Both the position numbers and the translations under genes were made by a program. Positions 11,260 to 20,679 of a stretch of 38,359 nucleotides of DNA are shown piece after piece; positions within the stretch are counted from its first letter, which is position 1, and every line of letters begins with the position of its first letter. This stretch comes from Utricularia gibba (taxonomy: Eukaryota > Streptophyta > Magnoliopsida > Lamiales > Lentibulariaceae), in the NCBI GenBank assembly GCA_002189035.1, contig NEEC01000218.1, positions 1 to 38,359 on the forward strand, given 5' to 3'. A model generated the notes under the pieces. It worked only from the letters and a program-made list of their open reading frames with translations, searched no databases and had not been told where the DNA came from.

Positions 11260-12488
11260 AACTGCATCACGATTTTCGTCGAGTAGGACCCGATGTGGCA
11301 AAGGAGTCAGACCGAACCTATGGTCAGAACGAAGTTCCAAAAGACATCACCCGCCCAGAAACGACAAGCTTTTCCTTGAGAACCATGTAGGCAGCCTATT
11401 AAAACCAACGTTAATAAATGCATCACTTTTTTTGACAGGCTAAAAATGACTCTGGGCGAGCCGACTCGACCTTTTGCCCGATACCGTGCCCACTAGAGCG
11501 CCTCCTCAACTACAAAGCATGCGATTGAAAAAGCATTTTGGGTGCTCATGAAATCCTAACTTCAATAACTGCATCACGATTTTCGTCGAGTAGGACCAGA
11601 TTTGGCAAAGGAGACAGACCGAACCTTGGGTCAGAACGAAGTTCACAACGACATCACCGCCCAAAAACGACAAGCTTTTCCTTGAGAAAACCATTGAGGC
11701 AGCCTATTAAAACCAACCGTTAATAAATGCATCAAGTTTTTTGCCGAGCTACAAATGACTATGGGCCCGAGCTCGACTCGACCTCCTACTCGATACCGTT
11801 GCCCCACGAGAGCACCTTATCAAATATAAAGCATGCGGTTGAGAAAACCATTTTGGGTGCTCATGAAATCCTAACTTCAATAACTGCATCACGATTTTCG
11901 TCGAGTAGGACCGATGTGGCAAAGGTCAGACCGAACCTTGGTCAGAACGAAGTTCACAACGAAATCACCCGCCCAAAAACGACAAGCTTTTCCTTGAGAA
12001 ACAATGTAGGCAGCCTATTAAAACCCAACGTTAATAATGCATCAAGTTTTTTGCCGAGCTACAAATGACTATGAGCTCGACTCGACCTCTGCTCGATACC
12101 GTGCCCCACTAGAGCGCTCCTCAAATATAAAGCATGCGGTTGAAAACATTTTGGGTGCTCATGAAATCCTAACTTCAATAACTGCATCACGATTTTCGTC
12201 GAGTAGGACCAGATTTGGCAAAGGAGACAGACCGAACCTTGGGTCAGAACGAAGTTCACAACGACATCACCGCCAAAAACGACAAGCTTTTCCTTGAGAA
12301 AACCATTAGGCAGCCTATTAAAACCAACGTTAATAAATGCATCAAGTTTTTTGCCGAGCTACAATGACTATGGGCCGAGCTCGACTCGACCTCCTACTCG
12401 ATACCGTTGCCCCACGAGAGCCCTTATCAAATATAAAGCATGCGGTTGAGAAAACCATTTTGGGTGCTCATGAAATCCTAACTTCAAT
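11260..12488. repeat. C-B-D-B higher-order unit 2, first copy (1229 bp)
   Basis: Monomers are C at 11260, B at 11567, D at 11882 and B at 12180. The D unit carries CACAACGAAATC, as does its partner at 30898. The B at 12180 was preceded by a heavily eroded D tail (CTATGAGCTCG near 12069). Confidence 0.75.
11567..11881. repeat. Class B monomer, exemplar
   Basis: This 315 bp unit shows the class B variants GGACCAGATTTGG, GGAGACAGACC, CCTTGGGTC, TTCACAACGAC, CCATTGAGGC, CCAACCGTTAATAA, CAAGTTTTTTGCCGAGC, GACTATGGG, CCTACTCG and GAGAGCACC. Class B is the most uniform class in the window and takes every second position in the regions 8.5-16.4 kb and 27.5-35.2 kb. Its regular alternation with C or D shows that the dimer, and above it the tetramer, was the unit of amplification there. 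Confidence 0.85.
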
Positions 12489-13737
12489 AACTGCATCACG
12501 ATTTTCGTCGAGTAGGACCCGATGTGGCAAAGGAGTCAGACCGAACCTATGGTCAGAACGAAGTTCCAAAAGACATCACCCGCCCAGAAACGACAAGCTT
12601 TTCCTTGAGAAACCATGTAGGCAGCCTATTAAAACCAACGTTAATAAATGCATCACTTTTTTTTTGACAGGCTAAAAATGACTCTGGGCGAGCCGACTCG
12701 ACCTTTTGCCCGATACCGTGCCCCACTAGAGCGCCTCCTCAACTACAAAGCATGCGATTGAAAAGCATTTTGGGTGCTCATGAAATCCTAACTTCAATAA
12801 CTGCATCACGATTTTCGTCGAGTAGGACCAGATTTGGCAAAGGAGACAGACCGAACCTTGGGTCAGAACGAAGTTCACAACGACATCACCCGCCCAAAAA
12901 CGACAAGCTTTTCCTTGAGAAACCATTGAGGCAGCCTATTAAAACCAACCGTTAATAAATGCATCAAGTTTTTTGCCGAGCTACAAATGACTATGGGCCC
13001 GAGCTCGACTCGACCTCCTACTCGATACCGTTGCCCCACGAGAGCACCTTATCAAATATAAAGCATGCGGTTGAGAAAACCATTTTGGGTGCTCATGAAA
13101 TCCTAACTTCAATAACTGCATCACGATTTTCGTCGAGTAGGACCCGATTTGGCAAAGGAGACAGACCGAACCTTGGTCAGAACGAAGTTCACAACGACAT
13201 CACCCGCCCAAAAACGACAAGCTTTTCCTTGAGAAACCATGTAGGCAGCTATTAAAACCCAACGTTAATAAATGCATCAAGTTTTTTGCCGAGCTACAAA
13301 TGACTATGGGCCCGAGCTCGACTCGACCTCCTGCTCGATACCGTGCCCCACTAGAGCGCCTCCTCAAATACAAAGCATGCGATTTAAAAGCATTTTGGGT
13401 GCTCATGAAATCCTAACTTCAATAACTGCATCACGATTTTCGTCGAGTAGGACCAGATTTGGCAAAGGAGACAGACCGAACCTTGGGTCAGAACGAAGTT
13501 CACAACGACATCACCCGCCCAAAACGACAAGCTTTTCCTTGAGAAAACCATTGAGGCAGCCTATTAAAACCAACGTTAATAAATGCATCAAGTTTTTTGC
13601 CGAGCTACAAATGACTATGGGCCCGAGCTCGACTCGACCTCCTGCTCGATACCGTTGCCCCACGAGAGCACCTTATCAAATATAAAGCATGCGGTTGAGA
13701 AAACCATTTTGGGTGCTCATGAAATCCTAACTTCAAT
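12489..13737. repeat. C-B-D-B higher-order unit 3, first copy (1249 bp)
   Basis: Monomers are C at 12489, B at 12799, D at 13114 and B at 13424. The D unit has CCTTGGTC and GGCAGCTATTAAAACCC, and the D at 32143 has both. Confidence 0.75.
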
Positions 13738-14046
13738 AACTGCATCACGATTTTCGTCGAGTAGGACCCGATGTGGCAAAGGAGTCAGACCGAACCTATG
13801 GTCAGAACGAAGTTCCAAAAGACATCACCCGCCCAGAAACGACAAGCTTTTCCTTGAGAAACCATGTAGGCAGCCTATTAAAACCCAACGTTAATAAATG
13901 CATCATTTTTTTGACAGGCTAAAAATGACTCTGGGCGAGCCCGACTCGACCTTTTGCCCGATACCGTGCCCCACTAGAGCGCCTCCTCAACTACAAAGCA
14001 TGCGATTGAAAAGCATTTTGGGTGCTCATGAAATCCTAACTTCAAT
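13738..14046. repeat. Class C monomer, exemplar
   Basis: This 309 bp unit begins like class A (CCTATGGTC, CCAAAAGAC) and ends unlike it. Diagnostic features are CCATGTAGG, a T run followed by GACAGGC, GGGCGAGCCCGACTCG in place of the SacI-containing segment, CACTAGAGCGCC, CAACTACAAAGC and GCATGCGATTGA. The last third is the most diverged part of any class and lacks GAGCTC. A sub-variant with GGGAGCGAGCC occurs at 5681, 10022, 14363, 15608, 24709, 33381, 34617, 36173, 36799 and 37716. Confidence 0.85.
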
Positions 14047-14362
14047 AACTGCATCACGATTTTCGTCGAGTAGGACCAGATTTGGCAAAGGAGACAGACC
14101 GAACCTTGGGTCAGAACGAAGTTCACAACGACATCACCCGCCCAAAAACGACAAGCTTTTCCTTGAGAAAACCATTGAGGCAGCCTATTAAAACCAACCG
14201 TTAATAAATGCATCAAGTTTTTTTGCCGAGCTACAAATGACTATGGGCCCGAGCTCGACTCGACCTCCTACTCGATACCGTTGCCCCACGAGAGCACCTT
14301 ATCAAATATAAAGCATGCGGTTGAGAAAACCATTTGGGTGCTCATGAAATCCTAACTTCAAT
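13738..14362. repeat. C-B half-unit (phase slip) in the tetramer run, first copy
   Basis: C at 13738 and B at 14047 are followed directly by another C at 14363, so the D-B half is missing (or a C-B half is extra). The same slip occurs at the same ordinal place in the second copy, 32757-33380. It therefore predates the 19 kb duplication. Confidence 0.75.
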
Positions 14363-15607
14363 AACTGCATCACGATTTTCGTCGAGTAGGACCCGATGTG
14401 GCAAAGGAGTCAGACCGAACCTATGGTCAGAACGAAGTTCCAAAAGACATCACCGCCCAGAAACGACAAGCTTTTCCTTGAGAAACCATGTAGGCAGCCT
14501 ATTAAAACCAACGTTAATAAATGCATCACTTTTTTTGACAGGCTAAAAATGACTCTGGGAGCGAGCCGACTCGACCTTTTGCCGATACCGTGCCCCACTA
14601 GAGCGCCTCCTCAATACAAAGCATGCGATTGACAAAAGCATTTTGGGTGCTCATGAAATCCTAACTTCAATAACTGCATCACGATTTTCGTCGAGTAGGA
14701 CCAGATTTGGCAAAGGAGACAGACCGAACCTTGGGTCAGAACGAAGTTCACAACGACATCACCCGCCCAAAAACGACAAGCTTTTCCTTGAGAAAACCAT
14801 TGAGGCAGCCTATTAAAACCAACCGTTAATAAATGCATCAAGTTTTTTGCCGAGCTACAAATGACTATGGGCCCGAGCTCGACTCGACCTCCTACTCGAT
14901 ACCGTTGCCCCACGAGAGCACCTTATCAAATATAAAGCATGCGGTTGAGAAAACCATTTTGGGTGCTCATGAAATCCTAACTTCAATAACTGCATCACGA
15001 TTTTCGTCGAGTAGGACCGATGTGGCAAAGGACAGACCGAACCTTGGGTCAGAACGAAGTTCACAACGAAATCACCCGCCCAAAAACGACAAGCTTTTCC
15101 TTGAGAAAACATGTAGGGCCTATTAAAACCCAACGTTAATAAATGCATCAAGTTTTTTGCCGAGCTACAAATGACTATGGGCCCGAGCTCGACTCGACCT
15201 CCTGCTCGATACCGTTGCCCCACTAGAGCGCCTCCTCAATACAAAGCATGCGATTGAAAAGCATTTTGGGTGCTCATGAATCCTAACTTCAATAACTGCA
15301 TCACGATTTTCGTCGAGTAGGACCAGATTGGCAAAGGAGACAGACCGAACCTTGGGTCAGAACGAAGTTCACAACGACATCACCCGCCCAAAAACGACAA
15401 GCTTTTCCTTGAGAAAACCATTGAGGCAGCCTATTAAAACCAACCGTTAATAAATGCATCAAGTTTTTTGCCGAGCTACAAATGACTATGGCCCGAGCTC
15501 GACTCGACCTCCTACTCGATACCGTTGCCCCACGAGAGCACCTTATCAAATATAAAGCATGCGGTTGAGAAAACCATTTTGGGTGCTCATGAAATCCTAA
15601 CTTCAAT
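14363..15607. repeat. C-B-D-B higher-order unit 4, first copy (1245 bp)
   Basis: Monomers are C at 14363, B at 14672, D at 14988 and B at 15294. The C unit reads GGGAGCGAGCCGACTCG and TTTTGCCGATACC; the partner at 33381 has the same combination. The D unit has ATGTAGGGCC, a small loss. Confidence 0.75.
14988..15293. repeat. Class D monomer, exemplar
   Basis: This 306 bp unit is a mosaic. Its front is near class B (CCTTGGGTC, TTCACAACG followed by AAATC). Its middle has ATGTAGG and CAAGTTTTTTGCCGAGC with GACTATGGG. Its end is C-like (CACTAGAGCGCC, GCATGCGATTGA), but it keeps GAGCTC and CCTGCTCG. D occurs at 10644, 11882, 13114, 14988 and 16233, and again at 29653, 30898, 32143, 33997 and 35245. 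That is the same pattern in both 19 kb copies. Confidence 0.75.
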
Positions 15608-16466
15608 AACTGCATCACGATTTTCGTCGAGTAGGACCCGATGTGGCAAAGGAGTCAGACCGAACCTATGGTCAGAACGAAGTTCCAAAGACATCACCCG
15701 CCCAGAAACGACAAGCTTTTCCTTGAGAAACCATGTAGGCAGCCTATTAAAACCCAACGTTAATAAATGCATCACTTTTTTTGACAGGCTAAAAATGACT
15801 CTGGGAGCGAGCCCGACTCGACCTTTTGCCCGATACCGTGCCCCACGAGCGCCTCCTCAACTACAAAGCATGCGATTGAAAAAGCATTTTGGGTGCTCAT
15901 GAAATCCTAACTTCAATAACTGCATCACGATTTTCGTCGAGTAGGACCAGATTTGGCAAAGGAGACAGACCGAACCTTGGGTCAGAACGAAGTTCACAAC
16001 GACATCACCCGCCAAAAACGACAAGCTTTTCCTTGAGAAAACCATTGAGGCAGCCTATTAAAACCAACCGTTAATAAATGCATCAAGTTTTTTGCCGAGC
16101 TACAAATGACTATGGGCCCGAGCTCGACTCGACCTCCTACTCGATACCGTTGCCCCACGAGAGCACCTTATCAAATATAAAGCATGCGGTTGAGAAAACC
16201 ATTTTGGGTGCTCATGAAATCCTAACTTCAATAACTGCATCACGATTTTCGTCGAGTAGGACCCGATTTGGCAAAGGTGACAGACCGAACCTTGGGTCAG
16301 AACGAAGTTCACAACGAATCACCCGCCCAAAAACGACAAGCTTTTCCTTGAGAAAACAATGTAGGGCCTATTAAAACCCAACGTTAATTAATGCATCAAG
16401 TTTTTTGCCGAGCTACAAATGACTATGGGCCCGAGCTCGACTCGACCTCCTGCTCGATACCGTTGC
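15608..16466. repeat. C-B-D higher-order unit 5, truncated at its 3' end
   Basis: Monomers are C at 15608 (GGGAGCGAGCCCG), B at 15918 and D at 16233. The D stops at GATACCGTTGCC and runs straight into TTGAGAAACTATG. The corresponding full-length D in the second copy is 35245-35551. The D here has GTTAATTAATGC, a variant shared with 35392. Confidence 0.75.
16384..16391. other. TTAATTAA variant in a D monomer
   Basis: The usual GTTAATAAATGC reads GTTAATTAATGC here, which creates a PacI palindrome. The only other examples seen are 19596-19603 and 35392-35399. This one and 35392 are partners in the two 19 kb copies. Confidence 0.85.
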
Positions 16467-16472
16467 CTTGAG
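16462..16472. other. Deletion junction fusing two monomers
   Basis: The spacing between anchors 16233 and 16667 is 434 bp, which is neither one monomer (about 310) nor two (about 620). The left side ends in ACCGTTGCC, normally followed by CCACGAGAG. The right side begins at TTGAGAAACTATG, normally preceded by CTTTTCC. Two C bases are common to both ends. Comparison with the second copy (35245-35861) shows that about 180-190 bp present there is missing here. The sequence to the right then matches 35666 onward (ACTATGTAGGCAGCCTA, then GGGCCGAGCTCG). Confidence 0.8.
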
Positions 16473-17599
16473 AAACTATGTAGGCAGCCTAATAAAGCCG
16501 AACGTTAATAAATGCATCAATTTTTTTTTGCCGGGCTACAAATGACTCTGGGCCGAGCTCGACTCGACCTCCTGCTCGATACCGTTGCCCCACGAGAGTG
16601 CCTTATCAAATATAAAGCATGCGGTTGAGAAAACCATTTTGGGTGCTCATGAATCCTAACTTCAATAACTGCATCACGATTTTCGTCGAGTAGGACCCGA
16701 TGTGGCAAAGGAGTCAGACCGAACCTATGGTCAGAACGAAGTTCCAAAAGACATCACCCGCCCAAAACGACAAGCTTTTCCTTGAGAAACTATGTAGGCA
16801 GCCTAATAAAGCCGAACGTTAATAAATGCATCAATTTTTTTTGCCGGGCTACAAATGACTCTGGGCCCGAGCTCGACTCGACCTCCTGCTCGATACCGTT
16901 GCCCCACGAGAGTGCCTTATCAAATATAAAGCATGCGGTTGAGAAAACCATTTTGGGTGCTCATGAATCCTAACTTCAATAACTGCATCACGATTTTCGT
17001 CGAGTAGGACCCGATGTGGCAAAGGAGTCAGACCGAACCTATGGTCAGAACGAAGTTCCAAAAGACATCACCCCCAGAAACGACAAGCTTTTCCTTGAGA
17101 AACCATGTAGGCAGCCTATTAAAACCCAACGTTAATAAATGCATCACTTTTTTTGACAGGCTAAAAATGACTCTGGGCGAGCCCGACTCGACCTTTTGCC
17201 GATACCGTGCCCCACTAGAGCGCCTCCTCAACTACAAAGCATGCGATTGAAAAAACATTTTGGGTGCTCATGAAATCCTAACTTCAATAACTGCATCACG
17301 ATTTTCGTCGAGTAGGACCCGATTTGGCAAAGGAGACAGACCGAACCTTGGGTCAGAACGAAGTTCCAACGACATCACCCGCCAAAAACGACAAGCTTTT
17401 CCTTGAGAAAACCATGAGGCAGCCTATTAAAACCAACGTTAATAAATGCATCAAGTTTTTTGCCGAGCTACAAATGACTATGGGCCCGAGCTCGACTCGA
17501 CCTCCTACTCGATACCGTTGCCCCACGAGAGCACCTTATCAAATATAAAGCATGCGGTTGAGAAAACCATTTTGGTGCTCATGAAATCCTAACTTCAAT
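16467..17599. repeat. A-C-B tail of the first 19 kb copy
   Basis: A truncated monomer (16467-16666) is followed by A at 16667, C at 16981 and B at 17289. Monomers at 35861, 36173 and 36488 have the same order at an offset of about 19,195 bp. The offset is larger than upstream because of the deletion at 16466. The B at 17289 has CCCGATTTGG and CCATGAGGC. The likely boundary between the two 19 kb copies lies in or just after this monomer. Confidence 0.65.
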
Positions 17600-18822
17600 A
17601 ACTGCATCACGATTTTCGTCGAGTAGGACCCGATGTGGCAAAGGAGTCAGACCGAACCTTGGGTCAGAACGAAGTTCCAACGACATCACCCGCCCAAAAA
17701 ACGACAAGCTTTTCCTTGAGAAAAATGTAGGCAGCTATTAAAACCCAACGTTAATAAATGCATCAAGTTTTTTGCCGGCTACAAATGACTATGGGCCCGA
17801 GCTCGACTCGACCTCCTGCTCGATACCGTTGCCCCACGAGAGCGCCTTCAAATATAAAGCATGCGGTTGAGAAAACCATTTTGGGTGCTCATGAATCCTA
17901 ACTTCAATAACTGCATCACGATTTTCGTCGAGTAGGACCCGATGTGGCAAAGGAGTCAGACCGAACCTTGGTCGAACGAAGTTCCAACGACATCACCCGC
18001 AGAAACGACAAGCTTTTCCTTGAGAAACATGTAGGCAGCCTAAAACCAACGTTAATAAATGCATCAATTTTTTGCCGGGCTACAAATGACTCTGGGCCCG
18101 AGCTCGACTCGACCTCCTGCTCGATACCGTTGCCCCACGAGAGCACCTTATCAAATATAAAGCATGCGGTTGAGAAAACCATTTTGGGTGCTCATGAATC
18201 CTAACTTCAATAACTGCATCACGATTTTCGTCGAGTAGGACCCGATGTGGCAAAGGAGTCAGACCGAACCTTGGGTCAGAACGAAGTTCCCAACGACATC
18301 ACCCGCCAGAAACGACAAGCTTTTCCTTGAGAAAACTAGGCAGCTATTAAAACCCAACGTTAATAAATGCATCAAGTTTTTTGCCGAGCTACAAATGACT
18401 ATGGGCCCGAGCTCGACTCGACCTCCTACTCGATACCGTTGCCCCACGAGAGCCTCCTCAAATATAAAGCATGCGGTTGAGAAAACCATTTTGGGTGCTC
18501 ATGAAATCCTAACTTCAATAACTGCATCACGATTTTCGTCGAGTAGGACCCGATGTGGCAAAGGAGTCAGACCGAACCTTGGGTCAGAACGAAGTTCCAA
18601 CGACATCACCCGCCCAGAAACGACAAGCTTTTCCTTGAGAAACCATGTAGGCAGCCTAAAAACCAACGTTAATAAATGCATCAATTTTTTGCCGGGCTAC
18701 AAATGACTCTGGGCGAGCCCGACTCGACCTTTTGCTCGATACCGTGCCCACGAGAGCCTCCTCAAATATAAAGCATGCGATTGAGAAAACATTTTGGGTG
18801 CTCATGAAATCCTAACTTCAAT

Positions 18823-19134
18823 AACTGCATCACGATTTTCGTCGAGTAGGACCCGATGTGGCAAAGGAGTCAGACCGAACCTTGGGTCAGAACGAAGTTC
18901 CAACGACATCACCCGCCCAGAAACGACAAGCTTTTCCTTGAGAAAACAATGTAGGCAGCTATTAAAACCAACGTTAATAAATGCATCAAGTTTTTTGCCG
19001 AGCTACAAATGACTATGGGCCCGAGCTCGACTCGACCTCCTACTCGATACCGTTGCCCCACGAGAGCGCCTTATCAAATATAAAGCATGCGGTTGAGAAA
19101 ACCATTTTGGGTGCTCATGAATCCTAACTTCAAT
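18823..19134. repeat. Class F monomer, exemplar
   Basis: This 312 bp unit has CCTTGGGTC, TTCCAACGAC, CAATGTAGG, GGCAGCTATTAAAACC, CAAGTTTTTTGCCGAGC and GACTATGGG. Class F is close to D in its first two thirds but ends with GTTGCCCCACGAGAGCGCC rather than the C-like tail. It alternates with E to give dimers of 611-620 bp. Confidence 0.7.
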
Positions 19135-19444
19135 AACTGCATCACGATTTTCGTCGAGTAGGACCCGATGTGGCAAAGGAGTCAGACCGAACCTTGGTCA
19201 GAACGAAGTTCCAACGACATCACCCGCCAGAAACGACAAGCTTTTCCTTGAGAAACTATGTAGGCAGCCTATTAAAGCCGAACGTTAATAAATGCATCAA
19301 TTTTTTTGCCGGCTACAAATGACTCTGGGACCGAGCTCGACTCGACCTCCTGCTCGATACCGTTGCCCACGAGAGCGCCTTATCAAATATAAAGCATGCG
19401 GTTGAGAAAACCATTTTGGGTGCTCATGAAATCCTAACTTCAAT
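19135..19444. repeat. Class E monomer, exemplar
   Basis: This 310 bp unit combines CCTTGGTC and TTCCAACGAC with the A-like ACTATGTAGG, CAATTTTTTTGCC and GACTCTGGG. Class E alternates with class F in the E/F blocks. This copy has the rare GGGACCGAGC at 19327, which it shares with position 316. That pair is one of the markers linking the start of the window to its 19 kb duplicate. Confidence 0.7.
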
Positions 19445-19595
19445 AACTGCATCACGATTTTCGTCGAGTAGGACCCGATGTGGCAAAGGAGTCAGACCGA
19501 ACCTTGGGTCAGAACGAAGTTCCAACGACATCACCCGCCAGAAACGACAAGCTTTTCCTTGAGAAAACCATGTAGGCAGCTATTAAAACCCAACG

Positions 19596-19603
19596 TTAAT
19601 TAA
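19596..19603. other. TTAATTAA variant in an F monomer
   Basis: The sequence reads GTTAATTAAATGC, with one extra T relative to the consensus. It lies in the F monomer anchored at 19445. The matching monomer at 433 in the first copy has the normal GTTAATAAATGC. Confidence 0.8.
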
Positions 19604-20679
19604 ATGCATCAAGTTTTTTTGCCGAGCTACAAATGACTATGGGCCGAGCTCGACTCGACCTCCTCGATACCGTTGCCCCACGAGAGCGCCTCCTCAAATA
19701 TAAAGCATGCGGTTGAGAAAACCATTTTGGGTGCTCATGAATCCTAACTTCAATAACTGCATCACGATTTTCGTCGAGTAGGACCCGATGTGGCAAAGGA
19801 GTCAGACGAACCTTGGGTCAGAACGAAGTTCCAACGACATCACCCGCCAGAAACGACAAGCTTTTCCTTGAGAAACTATGTAGGCAGCCTAATAAACCAA
19901 CGTTAATAAATGCATCAATTTTTTGCCGGGCTACAAATGACTCTGGGCCCGAGCTCGACTCGACCTCCTGCTCGATACCGTTGCCCCACGAGAGCCCTTA
20001 TCAAATATAAAGCATGCGGTTGAGAAAACCATTTTGGGTGCTCATGAATCCTAACTTCAATAACTGCATCACGATTTTCGTCGAGTAGGACCCGATGTGG
20101 CAAAGGAGTCAGACCGAACCTTGGGTCAGAACGAAGTTCCAACGACATCACCCGCCAGAAACGACAAGCTTTTCCTTGAGAAAACAATGTAGGCAGCTAT
20201 TAAAACCCAACGTTAATAAATGCATCAAGTTTTTTGCCGAGCTACAAATGACTATGGGCCCGAGCTCGACTCGACCTCCTGCTCGATACCGTTGCCCCAC
20301 GAGAGCGCCTTATCAAATATAAAGCATGCGGTTGAGAAAACCATTTTGGGTGCTCATGAATCCTAACTTCAATAACTGCATCACGATTTTCGTCGAGTAG
20401 GACCCGATGTGGCAAAGGAGTCAGACCGAACCTTGGTCAGAACGAAGTTCCAACGACATCACCCGCCCAGAAACGACAAGCTTTTCCTTGAGAAACTATG
20501 TAGGCAGCCTAATAAAAACGTTAATAAATGCATCAATTTTTTGCCGGGCTACAAATGACTCTGGGCGAGCTCGACTCGACCTCCTGCCCGATACCGTTGC
20601 CCACGAGAGCGCCTCCTCAAATATAAAGCATGCGGTTGAGAAAAAACATTTTGGGTGCTCATGAAATCCTAACTTCAAT

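Larger units (their letters stand above)
1..17600. repeat. 19 kb tandem unit, copy 1 (left end outside window)
   Basis: Positions in this interval pair with positions 19,010-19,031 bp further on, in the same class order, up to the deletion at 16466. After it the offset is about 19,195. Shared rare marks include GGGACCGAGC (316 and 19327), GATTGGC with ACTTGAGGC (4754 and 23785; 9095 and 28113), CTCTGGCGAGCCCG (9601 and 28617 for the GGCG), hybrids 3203/22230, 7557/26567 and 8795/27808, the phase slip at 13738/32757, and GTTAATTAA (16384 and 35392). If the period is about 19.0 kb and the copy ends near 17.5 kb, its start lies about 1.5 kb before the window. The right-hand limit is good to about one monomer. 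Confidence 0.75.
17600..20679. repeat. E/F dimer block, start of second 19 kb copy
   Basis: The anchors are 17600 (F), 17909 (E), 18212 (F), 18520 (E), 18823 (F), 19135 (E), 19445 (F), 19755 (E), 20062 (F) and 20374 (E). Dimer spacing is 611-620 bp. From 19135 on it corresponds to 121 onward at the window start. The part from 17600 to 19134 should correspond to sequence lying before the window if the duplication is a simple tandem one. The tail of 18520 is C-like (CCTTTTGCTCG, GCATGCGATT). Confidence 0.75.

Noticed and set aside
16384-16391. Replication origin or AT-rich regulatory site at TTAATTAA
   Set aside because: It is a one-base variant of the normal GTTAATAAATGC in three monomers, two of them partners in the 19 kb copies. 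A regulatory role has no support.
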